Shown here: one piece after another, positions 47,571 through 56,364 of the stretch
Position numbering within the stretch: the stretch's first letter is position 1
Layout: each line of letters opens with the position of its first letter
Source of the DNA: Melissococcus plutonius ATCC 35311
GTDB taxonomy: Bacteria > Bacillota > Bacilli > Lactobacillales > Enterococcaceae
Direction of reading: 5' to 3'
DNA: 64,000 bases
NCBI RefSeq assembly: GCF_000270185.1
Contig: NC_015516.1
Span: 1,593,501 to 1,657,500, forward strand
Position numbers and translations under genes: made by a program
Notes under the pieces: model-generated
Told to the model about the DNA's origin: nothing
Seen by the model: only the letters and a program-made list of their open reading frames with translations
Database searches by the model: none

Positions 47571-48113
47571 CTATAAATAAGAGGCTGTTGCTACTACTAA
47601 AATTCTGCTTTTACCTTTTGAACAATTTTTTAACTGGTGAGCACTGGTTGCATGATAATAAAGTGTTTCTCCCTTTTTAGCACGATACTGAATATCTCCT
47701 AACAGTAAAGTGATTGAACCTTCAAGGACATAGACAAATGTTTCTGATAAAGAAGGTTCAAAAGTTTTATATTCACCATTTTTGATAAAAGTAATTAACA
47801 CGGGTTCCATTTCTTTTTCATTCGATCCAGGCACCAGCCACCTTAATTCATATCCATTCTCTTCATCATAGTAATGCGTATTATCTTTATCCTGATAAAC
47901 AATTTTTTGTTCCATCGTCTGTTCATTAAAAAATTCTTCTGGAGAGACACCTAGAACTTCTAAAATGGTAAAAAAAGTTTCCATTGAAGGAGAACTTAAA
48001 TTTCTTTCCAATTGAGAAATATATCCCTTTGTTAAATCTGTTCGTTCCCCTAATTCTTCTTGTGTTAAATCTCTTTGTATGCGTAAATTTCTCAGTCGAT
48101 CGCCAATCTCCAT
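47571..48113 (-). CDS. XRE-cupin transcriptional regulator of the pot operon
   Basis: 180 residues: an N-terminal helix-turn-helix (about 3-60, LTQEELGERTDLTKGYISQLERN) and a C-terminal cupin barrel (about 110-178, YVLEGSITLLLGDIQYRAKKGE). PuuR-like proteins of this build sense polyamines. First gene of the pot operon, so it probably regulates itself and the transporter through the palindrome at 48172-48186. I chose the ATG at 48113, since GGTGA lies 6 bases upstream; the ATG at 48119 sits too close to it. Confidence 0.86.
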   Translation of the reverse strand: MEIGDRLRNLRIQRDLTQEELGERTDLTKGYISQLERNLSSPSMETFFTILEVLGVSPEEFFNEQTMEQKIVYQDKDNTHYYDEENGYELRWLVPGSNEKEMEPVLITFIKNGEYKTFEPSLSETFVYVLEGSITLLLGDIQYRAKKGETLYYHATSAHQLKNCSKGKSRILVVATASYL

Positions 48114-48171
48114 ATACATTCACCATTTTTTCTTCTTAATATTCAATGTATTTTTCAAAGTTTGCTATCAC

Positions 48172-48186
48172 TAAACTTTAAGTTTA
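48172..48186. promoter_or_regulatory. Palindromic candidate operator of the pot operon
   Basis: TAAACTTTAAGTTTA is a perfect 15-base palindrome lying about 12 bases downstream of the -10 box. Partial copies (AAAGTTAAAAGTAAAC, CAAACTTTG) flank it. A repressor here would block the start of the regulator-potABCD transcript. Confidence 0.5.
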
Positions 48187-48197
48187 CTTTTAACTTT

Positions 48198-48226
48198 ATA
48201 GTATATGGGACCTAAAAAAATAGCAA
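48198..48226 (-). promoter_or_regulatory. Promoter of the pot operon
   Basis: On the minus strand TTGCTA (48221-48226), a 17-base spacer, and TACTAT (48198-48203), about 85 bases before the regulator start. Confidence 0.65.
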
Positions 48227-48431
48227 CCTTTTTTTATTTGAATACTTTTTTGTCATTCACCCAACTCACAAAGTGAGCGTATTCATTGGGAAAATAGTTG
48301 GTTTTAAAGGGAAGTTTGTCTTATTTTTCTATTCATTAAATAATTATTAAAATTTCCCCATCAACTTAGGTGCCTGTTTTTCCCTTAAAAATATGATAAA
48401 ATATACGCATTCAATGAATAAGGAGAAACTT

Positions 48432-49421
48432 ATGGAATCTTTTACAGCATTTATGGTCAAAAAGATTGATGAAACAATTGTAGGTCAGTTAGAAACCATT
48501 TCCACTGATCAGCTTTCTTCAGGAGATGTCTTAATTCAAGTTGCCTATTCTTCTGTAAATTATAAAGATGCTCTAGCAACTCAGCTGAATGGTGGCGTTA
48601 TTAAGAATTATCCTATGATTCCAGGCATTGATGCTAGTGGTATTGTTAAAAAATCGAATCATCCACAAATTTTAGTGGGTCAAAAGGTTTTAGTAACCGG
48701 TTATGGATTAGGTGTTTGGCATACTGGTGGTTTCTCAGAACGAATACAAGTTCCTGGAGATTGGGTAATTCCTTTACCTAAGCATTTGGATTTAAAGGAA
48801 GCTATGATCAATGGAACAGCTGGCTTTACTGCAGCATTGGCGATTGATACGCTGGAAAAACAAGGATTAGTAGACAGAAAAGACGCAGCTATTTTTATTA
48901 CTGGAGCAACTGGTGGTGTAGGTAGTCTTGCTATTGCTATGCTCCACAAACTAGGCTATACTTCTATCACTGGAATTACACGTAAAGAAGAAGCATTTAG
49001 CATTTTAAAACAACTGGGCACAACGAATTGTCTTTCTTTAGCATCATTCATTAATCAAGGGAAAAAGCCCTTAGCCAAACAAGCGATTGACTTTGCTATT
49101 GATACCACTGGCGGTCAGATTACCTCCTCGCTTCTTCCACAAATGTCCTATGGCGGCAGTTCAGCTATCTGTGGCAATACAGCAGGAAATCAGTTGGATA
49201 CAACTATACTCCCCTTTATTCTGCGTGGGATTCAACTATTGGGAATTGATTCAGTTAATATAGATAGAAAGAAGCGAATCGCTATTTGGCATCGACTTGC
49301 AACAGATTTAAAAATTGATCATTTTTCACTATACAATGAAATAACTTTAGCACAATTACCAGACACATTTGCCTCATTGCAAGCTGGACAACATATTGGC
49401 CGCACAATTATTTGTTTTTAG
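48432..49421 (+). CDS. YhdH/YhfP family quinone oxidoreductase
   Basis: 329 residues of the medium-chain reductase fold without zinc ligands. A GroES-like N-terminal domain (SSVNYKDALATQ, PMIPGIDASGIV) precedes a Rossmann domain with TGATGGVGSLAIAML for NADPH. E. coli YhdH (AcuI) reduces acryloyl-CoA; that activity is possible here but unproven. AAGGAG lies 7 bases before the ATG at 48432; the frame is open to 48393 without a ribosome site. coaB follows after 19 bases. Confidence 0.86.
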   Translation: MESFTAFMVKKIDETIVGQLETISTDQLSSGDVLIQVAYSSVNYKDALATQLNGGVIKNYPMIPGIDASGIVKKSNHPQILVGQKVLVTGYGLGVWHTGGFSERIQVPGDWVIPLPKHLDLKEAMINGTAGFTAALAIDTLEKQGLVDRKDAAIFITGATGGVGSLAIAMLHKLGYTSITGITRKEEAFSILKQLGTTNCLSLASFINQGKKPLAKQAIDFAIDTTGGQITSSLLPQMSYGGSSAICGNTAGNQLDTTILPFILRGIQLLGIDSVNIDRKKRIAIWHRLATDLKIDHFSLYNEITLAQLPDTFASLQAGQHIGRTIICF

Positions 49422-49440
49422 AAAGGAAGTGAATAGACAA

Positions 49441-50214
49441 ATGAAAGTTTTGATTACAGCTGGTGGTACATCTGAAAAGATTGATGAAGTTCGTGCAATT
49501 ACGAATCATTCTTCTGGTCAGTTAGGAAATTCTCTTGCCGAGTGCTTTCTAGCAAGAGGTCATGAAGTTACCTATATTATGACGCCTTTTGCAAAACATC
49601 CTGAAAAGCAGACAAACTTAACACTTCTCTTGATTGAAACTACAAAAAATCTAGAAGACGCTTTAAAACAGCAATTACAGCAATGTCTGTTTGATGCTGT
49701 AATCCACAGTATGGCAGTTAGTGATTTTACAACAGAAACAGCACTAACAGAACAACGCCTGATTGAAGGACTTGTTCAACAACTTTCCAAACATAGATCA
49801 CTACTTCATGATAACTTAACAGAAATTATTGCACAGTCGATTGAAACCATTGCTAAACAAGTCCAGATAGATAAAAAAATCCATTCAGATACGGATCGTT
49901 TGGTTCTTTTCTTAAAGAAAAATCCAAAATTAATTGCAATGATTCGCCAATTACAACCATGTGCTGTTTTTGTCGGCTTTAAATTATTGGTAGATGTATC
50001 AAAAGAAGAATTGATCCAGGTAGGCTTAACTACTTTAGAAAAAAATCAGTGTGATTTTGTATTAGCAAATGATTTAACAATGATTCAAGGAGAACAACAT
50101 CAAGGCTTTTTAATCGATAAAAATAAACATGTCCAGATAGCTCAAACAAAACAGGAGATTGCTAAGCTAATTGTTAAAAATGTTGAAGAGAAATGGAGGG
50201 AAAATGAAAAATGA
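49441..50214 (+). CDS. coaB: Phosphopantothenate-cysteine ligase
   Basis: 257 residues, the stand-alone CoaB of lactic acid bacteria. KVLITAGGTSEKIDEVRAITNHSSGQLG binds the nucleotide, and the AVSDF, VGFKLLVD and DFVLANDL segments complete the family pattern. It joins cysteine to 4'-phosphopantothenate, the second step toward coenzyme A. The frame is open upstream but the ATG at 49441 begins the conserved domain. Its end overlaps coaC by 4 bases (ATGA). Confidence 0.93.
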   Translation: MKVLITAGGTSEKIDEVRAITNHSSGQLGNSLAECFLARGHEVTYIMTPFAKHPEKQTNLTLLLIETTKNLEDALKQQLQQCLFDAVIHSMAVSDFTTETALTEQRLIEGLVQQLSKHRSLLHDNLTEIIAQSIETIAKQVQIDKKIHSDTDRLVLFLKKNPKLIAMIRQLQPCAVFVGFKLLVDVSKEELIQVGLTTLEKNQCDFVLANDLTMIQGEQHQGFLIDKNKHVQIAQTKQEIAKLIVKNVEEKWRENEK

Positions 50215-50750
50215 AAACTATTTTGTTAGGTGTTACAGGTAGTATAGCAGCCTATAAAGCGGCAGATATTGTCAGTCAATTAAAAAAATTAAATTATACA
50301 GTTGAAGTGATTATGACAAAAAATAGTACGGCCTTTATCACGCCTTTAACTCTACAGTCATTATCTAAAAATCCTGTGCATGTAGATGTTATGGAAGAAA
50401 GAACACCTGCTGAAATTAATCATATTGAATTAGCAAGAAGGACAGATCTTTTTTTGATTGCACCTGCTACAGCAAATACAATAGGCAAATTAGCAAATGG
50501 AATTGCCGATGATATGTTAACGACAGTTGCTTTAGCACTAAAACCAGAAATTCCTAGATGGATTGCACCTGCTATGAATACGTATATGTATGAAAATTCA
50601 ATTACCCAACGAAATTTAGGCATCTTAAAAGAAGCTGGCTATCATGAAATTAAACCTAAAGAAGCGTTACTTGCCTGTGGAGATGTCGGTCGAGGGGCAT
50701 TAGCTGAAGTTTATGAAATTAGTCAAATTATTCATAAAACATTAAATTAA
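50211..50750 (+). CDS. coaC: Phosphopantothenoylcysteine decarboxylase
   Basis: 179 residues, a flavoprotein. GVTGSIAAYKAADI at the N terminus, HIELARRTDLFLIAPATANTIGKLANGIADDML, and PAMNTYMYEN with the active-site PxMNxxMW-like motif are clear. The substrate-lid Cys lies in ALLACGDVGRGAL. It decarboxylates 4'-phosphopantothenoylcysteine. Split coaB/coaC genes, rather than a fused coaBC, are typical of enterococci and streptococci. Confidence 0.95.
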   Translation: MKTILLGVTGSIAAYKAADIVSQLKKLNYTVEVIMTKNSTAFITPLTLQSLSKNPVHVDVMEERTPAEINHIELARRTDLFLIAPATANTIGKLANGIADDMLTTVALALKPEIPRWIAPAMNTYMYENSITQRNLGILKEAGYHEIKPKEALLACGDVGRGALAEVYEISQIIHKTLN

Positions 50751-50772
50751 AGAAAGAACTAAGGAGTATTTT

Positions 50773-51408
50773 ATGAGAAAGACACAAAAATTTACATTAA
50801 CTGCTTTATTTTTAGCCATTTTAATTTTATTAGCGATTACGCCTTTAGGTTTTATTCCTTTAGGGGTTATTAATCCAACAACAATGCATATTCCAGTTAT
50901 TATTGCCTCTATTATTTTAGGTCCTAAAATTGGTGGTATGCTAGGTGGAACATTTGGACTAATCAGCATGATACGTGCTACGATTACCCCATCGCCTACT
51001 TCATTTGTATTGAGTCCTTTTATTCCTGTTATCGGAACAAACCATGGCAGTCTGAAAGCATTATTGATTGTTTTTATTCCAAGAATTCTAATTGGTGTTG
51101 TTCCTTACTTTATTTATCGTTGGCTCTCTAAGTTATTTAAAAATAAAAAGCAATCCATTTCTTTATTTATTGCTGGTATCGCTGGTTCCCTAACAAATAC
51201 GATTTTAGTAATGAATATGATTTATTTTCTATTTGCTGATACTTATGCTCAAGCAGTGGGTAAAGGTGGCAATGTTATTTACTGGACGATTATTGGAACA
51301 ATCGTAACATCGGGCATTCCAGAAGCACTTATTGCAGGGATGATTACTTCAGCTGTTTGTCTAATTTTATTTCGTATAATGAAACCAACTGCCTATAATC
51401 AATTATAG
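50773..51408 (+). CDS. panT: ECF transporter substrate-binding membrane subunit, probably for pantothenate
   Basis: 211 residues with about six membrane helices (LTALFLAILILLAITPLGF, the GGMLGGTFGLISM loop and others) and no ATPase domain. The pattern fits the S-component of energy-coupling-factor importers. Its place 22 bases after coaC points to pantothenate, the vitamin feeding this pathway, as in PanT. The shared EcfAA'T module is not in this window. Confidence 0.84.
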   Translation: MRKTQKFTLTALFLAILILLAITPLGFIPLGVINPTTMHIPVIIASIILGPKIGGMLGGTFGLISMIRATITPSPTSFVLSPFIPVIGTNHGSLKALLIVFIPRILIGVVPYFIYRWLSKLFKNKKQSISLFIAGIAGSLTNTILVMNMIYFLFADTYAQAVGKGGNVIYWTIIGTIVTSGIPEALIAGMITSAVCLILFRIMKPTAYNQL

Positions 51409-51624
51409 GCAGAAATTAGTTATAGAACAGTCAAGAGATTTATGAATATAAGTCAATTAGTTTAAATCATTTATGTCAATATGTTAAAATAAATTGTAAA
51501 CTATTTTTATAGCTTATTTTAGAAATAGATAACTTAGAAAAAATATCTACAAACTAAATTTTCAACTATAAGAATTACTCTTAAATGATAATCAATTTTT
51601 CTGTCATAATCGAAAAGTTTAAAC

Positions 51625-51660
51625 AAAAAATAAGCGTGAAATATTTCACGCTTATTTTTT
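51625..51660. terminator. Bidirectional terminator overlapping the FemX stop
   Basis: 18-base perfect arms around a symmetric centre (core AAGCGTGAAAT/ATTTCACGCTT). The stop codon of the minus-strand gene (51652-51654) lies within the right arm. It ends both that gene and the coaB-coaC-panT unit, about 220 bases past panT. Confidence 0.88.
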
Positions 51661-52857
51661 TTGTTTTTTCATTTTATAAGCATATTCACTCGCTTTGAGT
51701 AGCAACCTATTCACCGGTAGATCGAATTCACCTATGAATTCATTAATTGTTGGATTAAAGTTTGCTTTGAATTTAATTAATCCATCATTTAAGCTTCCTT
51801 CTAATCCCCCCATATTACAAGTTTTACATCCACGTTCAAAACATTCAGAAATGGCATAATACCAAGTTAAATAGGCAGGCATATATCGTTTATATTTTTC
51901 ATCCATCCCAGCATAAAGAATTTCGCTTGTTGAGCCGAATGTAACAGCTAAAGCACCAGCAATCACTGCTGTATCACCAGAATAAGCCATACTTTCTTCT
52001 AATTCCCCTATTTCTCGTGTCAATGAAGTTTCCAATTCTTCTAAATTATGACGTTTTTTTACTTGGTTTTCTTTTAATTTTGCTAGCTCCATTTGGTTTA
52101 CTTCATATCTTTTTTTTGTTTCTTCATAACGTTCTTTTAAATTTACCTCAGCCAACATAATAAAAGCAGACTCTGGGTAGATCGTTAATAATTTTTTGAA
52201 ATAATCACTATTTCGTAATGAGATATGCTGACGTTCAGTTGTTAGTTGAATGATTTTAGCAAAATCATCAACGACTTCTTCCTGTCCAAGACGAATAGTA
52301 ACCCCTTTTTTTTCTGCTATTTTCATCATCTTTTTTGTATTTTTAGGTAATTTCTCATCTGTAAAATTTTCACAATAAATATTTGCTTGAAAACGAGGTT
52401 GAATGGTTTCCTTCATATCCATCGTTAATCCTTGATGAATAGCACCACTTTCCTTTAAATGCTGAATAATTGTATCAGCAGAAGCATGACTTGTTTGTTC
52501 TTCTCCTAATTGAAAATCTTTATAATGAATAGGTGGATCTAATTTAATAAACAATGCATGTTGCTTTTTGCCATATTTTTTTAAATTTAACATAAAAAAT
52601 CTGACTAGTTCTGCATTATTATAATCCATGACTGGGCCTCTTGGTGTATAAAGCATCGTGAAATGCATAGGTAAAGGTCGAATAAGGACTAATGCTGAAG
52701 CAACCAATACACCTTCATCATAAACACCTATGATTTCTGATCGCCAATTGTCTTTAACTTGTGCCCAGGCAGAAGATTGGAGCAAATTGCATAAAGGATT
52801 TTCTTTTACAAAGTTATCGTGTTCTGTGGCACAAATACCAATTTTAAATTCATACAT
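51652..52857 (-). CDS. FemX/MurM-type peptidoglycan branching aminoacyltransferase
   Basis: 401 residues of the FemABX fold. Two GNAT-like domains (LLQSSAWAQVKDNWRSEIIGVYD; SEILYAGMDEKYKRYMPAYLTWYYAI) are split by a charged coiled coil (about 243-285) that resembles a tRNA-synthetase arm. These enzymes add Ala, Ser or Gly from aminoacyl-tRNA to the Lys of lipid II. In this group the bridge is usually Ala- or Ser-based; which residue this one adds cannot be read. Single-gene unit. Confidence 0.88.
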   Translation of the reverse strand: MYEFKIGICATEHDNFVKENPLCNLLQSSAWAQVKDNWRSEIIGVYDEGVLVASALVLIRPLPMHFTMLYTPRGPVMDYNNAELVRFFMLNLKKYGKKQHALFIKLDPPIHYKDFQLGEEQTSHASADTIIQHLKESGAIHQGLTMDMKETIQPRFQANIYCENFTDEKLPKNTKKMMKIAEKKGVTIRLGQEEVVDDFAKIIQLTTERQHISLRNSDYFKKLLTIYPESAFIMLAEVNLKERYEETKKRYEVNQMELAKLKENQVKKRHNLEELETSLTREIGELEESMAYSGDTAVIAGALAVTFGSTSEILYAGMDEKYKRYMPAYLTWYYAISECFERGCKTCNMGGLEGSLNDGLIKFKANFNPTINEFIGEFDLPVNRLLLKASEYAYKMKKQKK

Positions 52858-53694
52858 AGCTAACTAAACTCCTCTTTATTTCCTACTGTATTACTTTATC
52901 ACAACTTGTTAAATGAGAACAACCAACTTCAATTAAAATTAAACTATATTCAAGAAGAATTTAAAAATAATTGAACAAGCAAACCCATAATAGATAAAAA
53001 TTCTTTTATCTATTACTTTTTATAAAATAAAAATAACATGAATAACAAACAAATGAACTATCTCTAGCTAGTATTATTGACAAGTAAATTTTTATGATTT
53101 TTTGGTCTAGAAATATAAATGATATCGAAAATAATACTATCTATTGAAGTTACATTAATAAATAATGAATAAAGGTTTCAGTTAAAGCGAGCGATTTATA
53201 AATATTTTTTCGTTAGATCTTTCATCATTTTGAATGCTATATCTTGATTGATGGGTATATTTTTTATGCCAATAAATTATTCAATATATATTATTTTATA
53301 ATTTTATTAATACAATAAATAAATATATTTTAATAAAAATAAATTATTTAGAAAAAATTTATTTTAGAAAAATTATTGTATTGTATTTCAATTATAATTT
53401 TATTGTAATATAATAATTAAGAAAGGAAGTGAATAAGCTCTTCTAAATTTTCTATTTTATTTAATTATTTATATAAAAAGCTTGATATTTCTCTTATATT
53501 TTTATTACTATGCACTTATTAAAAATGATTATTCACTATTTTTAAAAATTAGTTTATTTTATTTAATTAACTAATTTATAATTATTATTTTAAATATTTA
53601 TATTAATAAGAGATAGTTATCAAATTTTTTCTATTTAACTAATTCATCTAGAAAATATTTCTAATTATTTAGTTAAACAAATGGAGGTTAACAC
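52858..53694. other. Long gene-free leader region before the 2-oxo-acid decarboxylase
   Basis: About 840 bases, extremely AT-rich, especially 53270-53690. Several TATAAT-like boxes occur near 53390-53415. An isolated AAAGGAAGTG sequence at 53422-53431 looks like a ribosome site but no reading frame of use follows. No riboswitch consensus or gene remnant was recognised. The promoter and any control of the decarboxylase must lie here. Confidence 0.5.
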
Positions 53695-55365
53695 ATGTAT
53701 ACAGTAGCAGATTATTTATTAGACATCGTTAAAGCATTAGGAGCAGATGAAGTTTTTGGAGTACCAGGTGATTATAATTTAAATTTTTTAGACCATATTA
53801 CCTCACGAAAAGATCTACGTTGGTTGGGAAATGCCAATGAATTAAATGCCGCTTATATGGCAGATGGCTATGCAAGAAAAAAAGGTTTTGCCGCCTTTGT
53901 AACAACGTTTGGCGTAGGCGAATTAAGTGCCTTAAACGGTTTTGCTGGCAGTAAAGCAGAACACGTTCCAGTTCTTGAAATTGTGGGAACGCCTTTAACA
54001 CCTGTTCAAAAAGCAAGTGCTCCTATTCATCATACGTTTGGAGATGGTAATTTTAAAAAATTTGAAGCCGCCCACCAGGCATTAGGATTTCATACAGCAC
54101 ACTTAACCCATGAAAATGCAGTCGAAGAAATCAACAAACTGATCAAAACAATGATTGAAACAAGACAACCTGCATATTTAACAATTCCGATGGATGTTGC
54201 AGAAATTCAAATCAATCAGGAAATAAAAAATGAAATTCCAGCCTTAATCAAAGAACCCATGGAGAAGACAAATTCAATGCTAATTGAATTGATTATGGAA
54301 CAATTGAATAAAGCAAAATCCCCAATTATATTCATTGGACATGAATTAGCAAGATTCAAGCTAGAAAATTTTGTAGAAAAATTCATTGTCAATAACAACC
54401 TACCATTTACAAACAATGGATTCAGCAAGGGAGTTGTCAGTGAGTCTTTACCCCAATTTATTGGTACATATAACGGTGCATTCTCTAAACATATGACGAA
54501 GGAAATCATCGATCAAGCAGACCTTATTCTTTTACTTGGCGTTCAATTAACTGATTTAGTTACTGGTAATTTTACTCAAAGTTTTAATGATACAAAAACA
54601 ATTGCTTTAAATGCAGATCATATGAGATTTTTCGGTAAAACAGAAAATGCTCAGCAACCCTACCATTTTGCTTCAACGATCCAGGCACTTTCAGAAGAAA
54701 CAATTTCTACATCGATAAAAACTGGAACAGCATTTTCTAAAATGATTAATCAACCAAACGGCACTGATAATAAATTAACACAAGATTTTTATGATACTGC
54801 TGTTGCTGCTTTTATCCAACCAGAAGAAGTTTTATTTGCAGAACAAGGCACATCATTTCTTGGCCTAACGATGAATGAATTACCAAATAAAGCTAGGTAT
54901 AACGCTCAACCATTATGGGGCTCTATTGGTTATACTTTTCCTGCTATGTTAGGTAGTCAAGTTGCTGATCCTACTAGTCGAAATATATTGTCTATTGGTG
55001 AAGGATCATTACAAATGACGATTCAGGAATTTGGCTTTGCTTTCAGGGAAAATCTACATCCAATTATACTTTTAATTGAAAATAGTGGCTATACCATTGA
55101 ACGATTTATTCACGGCATGGATGAAAGTTATAATGATGTAGCACAATTGGACTATGGAAAGATTCCACAACTTTTTGGTGCTAAGAAGAGCGATTACTTA
55201 CTTCGTTATGTAACCACTGAAAATGAATTATTAGAAGCTTTCTCACAGGCTAGAGAAAATACAGATAAATTGATTTTAATCCGTATAGAATTAGCTGAAA
55301 AGGATGCACCAAAACCACTCAGAGACATGGTAAAAGCAGCCGAAGCAGCAGCAAAAGTCAACTAA
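53695..55365 (+). CDS. Thiamine diphosphate-dependent 2-oxo-acid decarboxylase (pyruvate/indolepyruvate/branched-chain type)
   Basis: 556 residues in PYR, central and PP domains. Catalytic features: VPGDYNLNFLD, the cofactor-activating Glu in ANELNAAYMADGYAR, the HH pair in PIHHTFGDG, and the Glu of YTIERFIHG. The cofactor motif is GEGS...EN instead of GDGS...NN, so the usual metal-binding Asp is Glu. Closest in type are KdcA/KivD of lactococci and bacterial IpdC. It makes aldehydes from 2-oxo acids; the preferred acid cannot be told. GGAGG precedes the ATG. Confidence 0.9.
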   Translation: MYTVADYLLDIVKALGADEVFGVPGDYNLNFLDHITSRKDLRWLGNANELNAAYMADGYARKKGFAAFVTTFGVGELSALNGFAGSKAEHVPVLEIVGTPLTPVQKASAPIHHTFGDGNFKKFEAAHQALGFHTAHLTHENAVEEINKLIKTMIETRQPAYLTIPMDVAEIQINQEIKNEIPALIKEPMEKTNSMLIELIMEQLNKAKSPIIFIGHELARFKLENFVEKFIVNNNLPFTNNGFSKGVVSESLPQFIGTYNGAFSKHMTKEIIDQADLILLLGVQLTDLVTGNFTQSFNDTKTIALNADHMRFFGKTENAQQPYHFASTIQALSEETISTSIKTGTAFSKMINQPNGTDNKLTQDFYDTAVAAFIQPEEVLFAEQGTSFLGLTMNELPNKARYNAQPLWGSIGYTFPAMLGSQVADPTSRNILSIGEGSLQMTIQEFGFAFRENLHPIILLIENSGYTIERFIHGMDESYNDVAQLDYGKIPQLFGAKKSDYLLRYVTTENELLEAFSQARENTDKLILIRIELAEKDAPKPLRDMVKAAEAAAKVN

Positions 55366-55385
55366 CTATCATCAATTGATAAATA

Positions 55386-55440
55386 GATAAAAAAATTCTC
55401 CAGCATCTGATCAATACTCAATGCTTGGAGAGTTTTTTAT
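55386..55440. terminator. Bidirectional terminator between the decarboxylase and queT
   Basis: Arms ATTCTCCAGCAT and ATGCTTGGAGAGT pair with one bulge, flanked by an A-run and a T-run. It lies between the two convergent genes, within 75 bases of each stop. Confidence 0.78.
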
Positions 55441-55487
55441 TGTTTATTCATAGAATCTATAAAATGACATTGATAGAAAATTTTATT

Positions 55488-55994
55488 TCATAATCTATTT
55501 TCTAATTGTAATGATTTGTTAATTAAATACATAATTGGTGCAGAGATAATCATGATGATTGCCTCACTTAATGCCAGCGATCCATAAGTAAGCCAAAATG
55601 CTTTACCGCCAGAGGGTACGAGCATAAAAGCAATTAAAAACATACTAGCTGTAAAAGCCAAACAATTTATTCCTAAACGAATTTTCTCATTGGGTACTTT
55701 TTTTTGTAAAAAGGCGGTTATCCCTAAAGCAATCAATGTTTGACTCCCTCCATAAATGACATCCATGATACCAAAACCAAAAAATAAATTATAAATAATC
55801 ACTCCAGATAGAACGCCCCACATCAATTTACGATTAAAAACAACTAAATGGTTTAAACTTTCTGAAATTCGAAATTGAATAGGTCCAGAAGCGATCGGTG
55901 CAACAAGAATTGTCAATGCTAGGTAAAGTGCCATAATGATGCCATTTGTTACGATAACACGTAATTGTTTTTCTGATTTAGTCATTGTTTTCAT
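55488..55994 (-). CDS. queT: Queuosine precursor transporter
   Basis: 168 residues with five to six membrane helices, of the QueT family (ECF-type S-component). Segments IMALYLALTILVAPIASGPIQFRISESLNHLVVF and FGIMDVIYGGSQTL are typical. It imports a queuosine precursor such as preQ1 or queuine. I start at the ATG at 55994, with AGAGG 6 bases upstream. The frame is open to 56075, but that stretch is the riboswitch leader, so the longer form is wrong. No queuosine synthesis gene adjoins, in keeping with salvage. Confidence 0.9.
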   Translation of the reverse strand: MKTMTKSEKQLRVIVTNGIIMALYLALTILVAPIASGPIQFRISESLNHLVVFNRKLMWGVLSGVIIYNLFFGFGIMDVIYGGSQTLIALGITAFLQKKVPNEKIRLGINCLAFTASMFLIAFMLVPSGGKAFWLTYGSLALSEAIIMIISAPIMYLINKSLQLENRL

Positions 55995-56008
55995 AAGTTT
56001 CCTCTTTC

Positions 56009-56047
56009 TCCAAGTTTTGTTATGCAGGATGGTTGATGAACTGCAGT
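56009..56047 (-). promoter_or_regulatory. preQ1-I riboswitch of queT
   Basis: On the minus strand the leader has stem strand CTGCAG, loop TTCATCAACCATC, the partner strand CTGCA, then the A-rich tail TAACAAAACTTGG. This is the class I preQ1 aptamer layout, and the tail is nearly the same as in the Thermoanaerobacter example (TAACAAAACAAGG). The tail's TTGG can pair back to the loop to make the pseudoknot. It abuts the AGAGG ribosome site, so control is probably at translation: ligand hides the site. Confidence 0.87.
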
Positions 56048-56364
56048 CTGTAACGATTTTACTATTGTTTTCCATTCCCCATAATTCAATGAATAAGCAA
56101 AAAAAGCTATTTCAATATTGAATCATCTTGTTGTCCATTCATTTTTTGCTTAAGTTGAACAAAATATATTGTAATGAATGCTAGAGTGTTAACCATTCAT
56201 CTAATTTACAACCTTAATATTATAAAATTTATTATATAAATAGTCAATATAAAAAAATTATATTGACTATATTCGATTACTGCTAGGATAAAATAGTTAA
56301 AAATAAAGGAAAATAGTAAAATTTTCTAATGCGCTAACTTAACTATTTCCTTTTTTGCAACAAG

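Noticed and set aside
53421-53446. Possible leader peptide GTG AAT AAG CTC TTC TAA behind AAAGGAA
   Set aside because: The ribosome site would be only one or two bases from the GTG, and a five-codon frame in an AT-rich tract is expected by chance.
52858-53694. T-box or amino-acid riboswitch before the 2-oxo-acid decarboxylase
   Set aside because: The GGGTGGTACCGCG-type T-box core is absent, and no terminator/antiterminator pair is visible.
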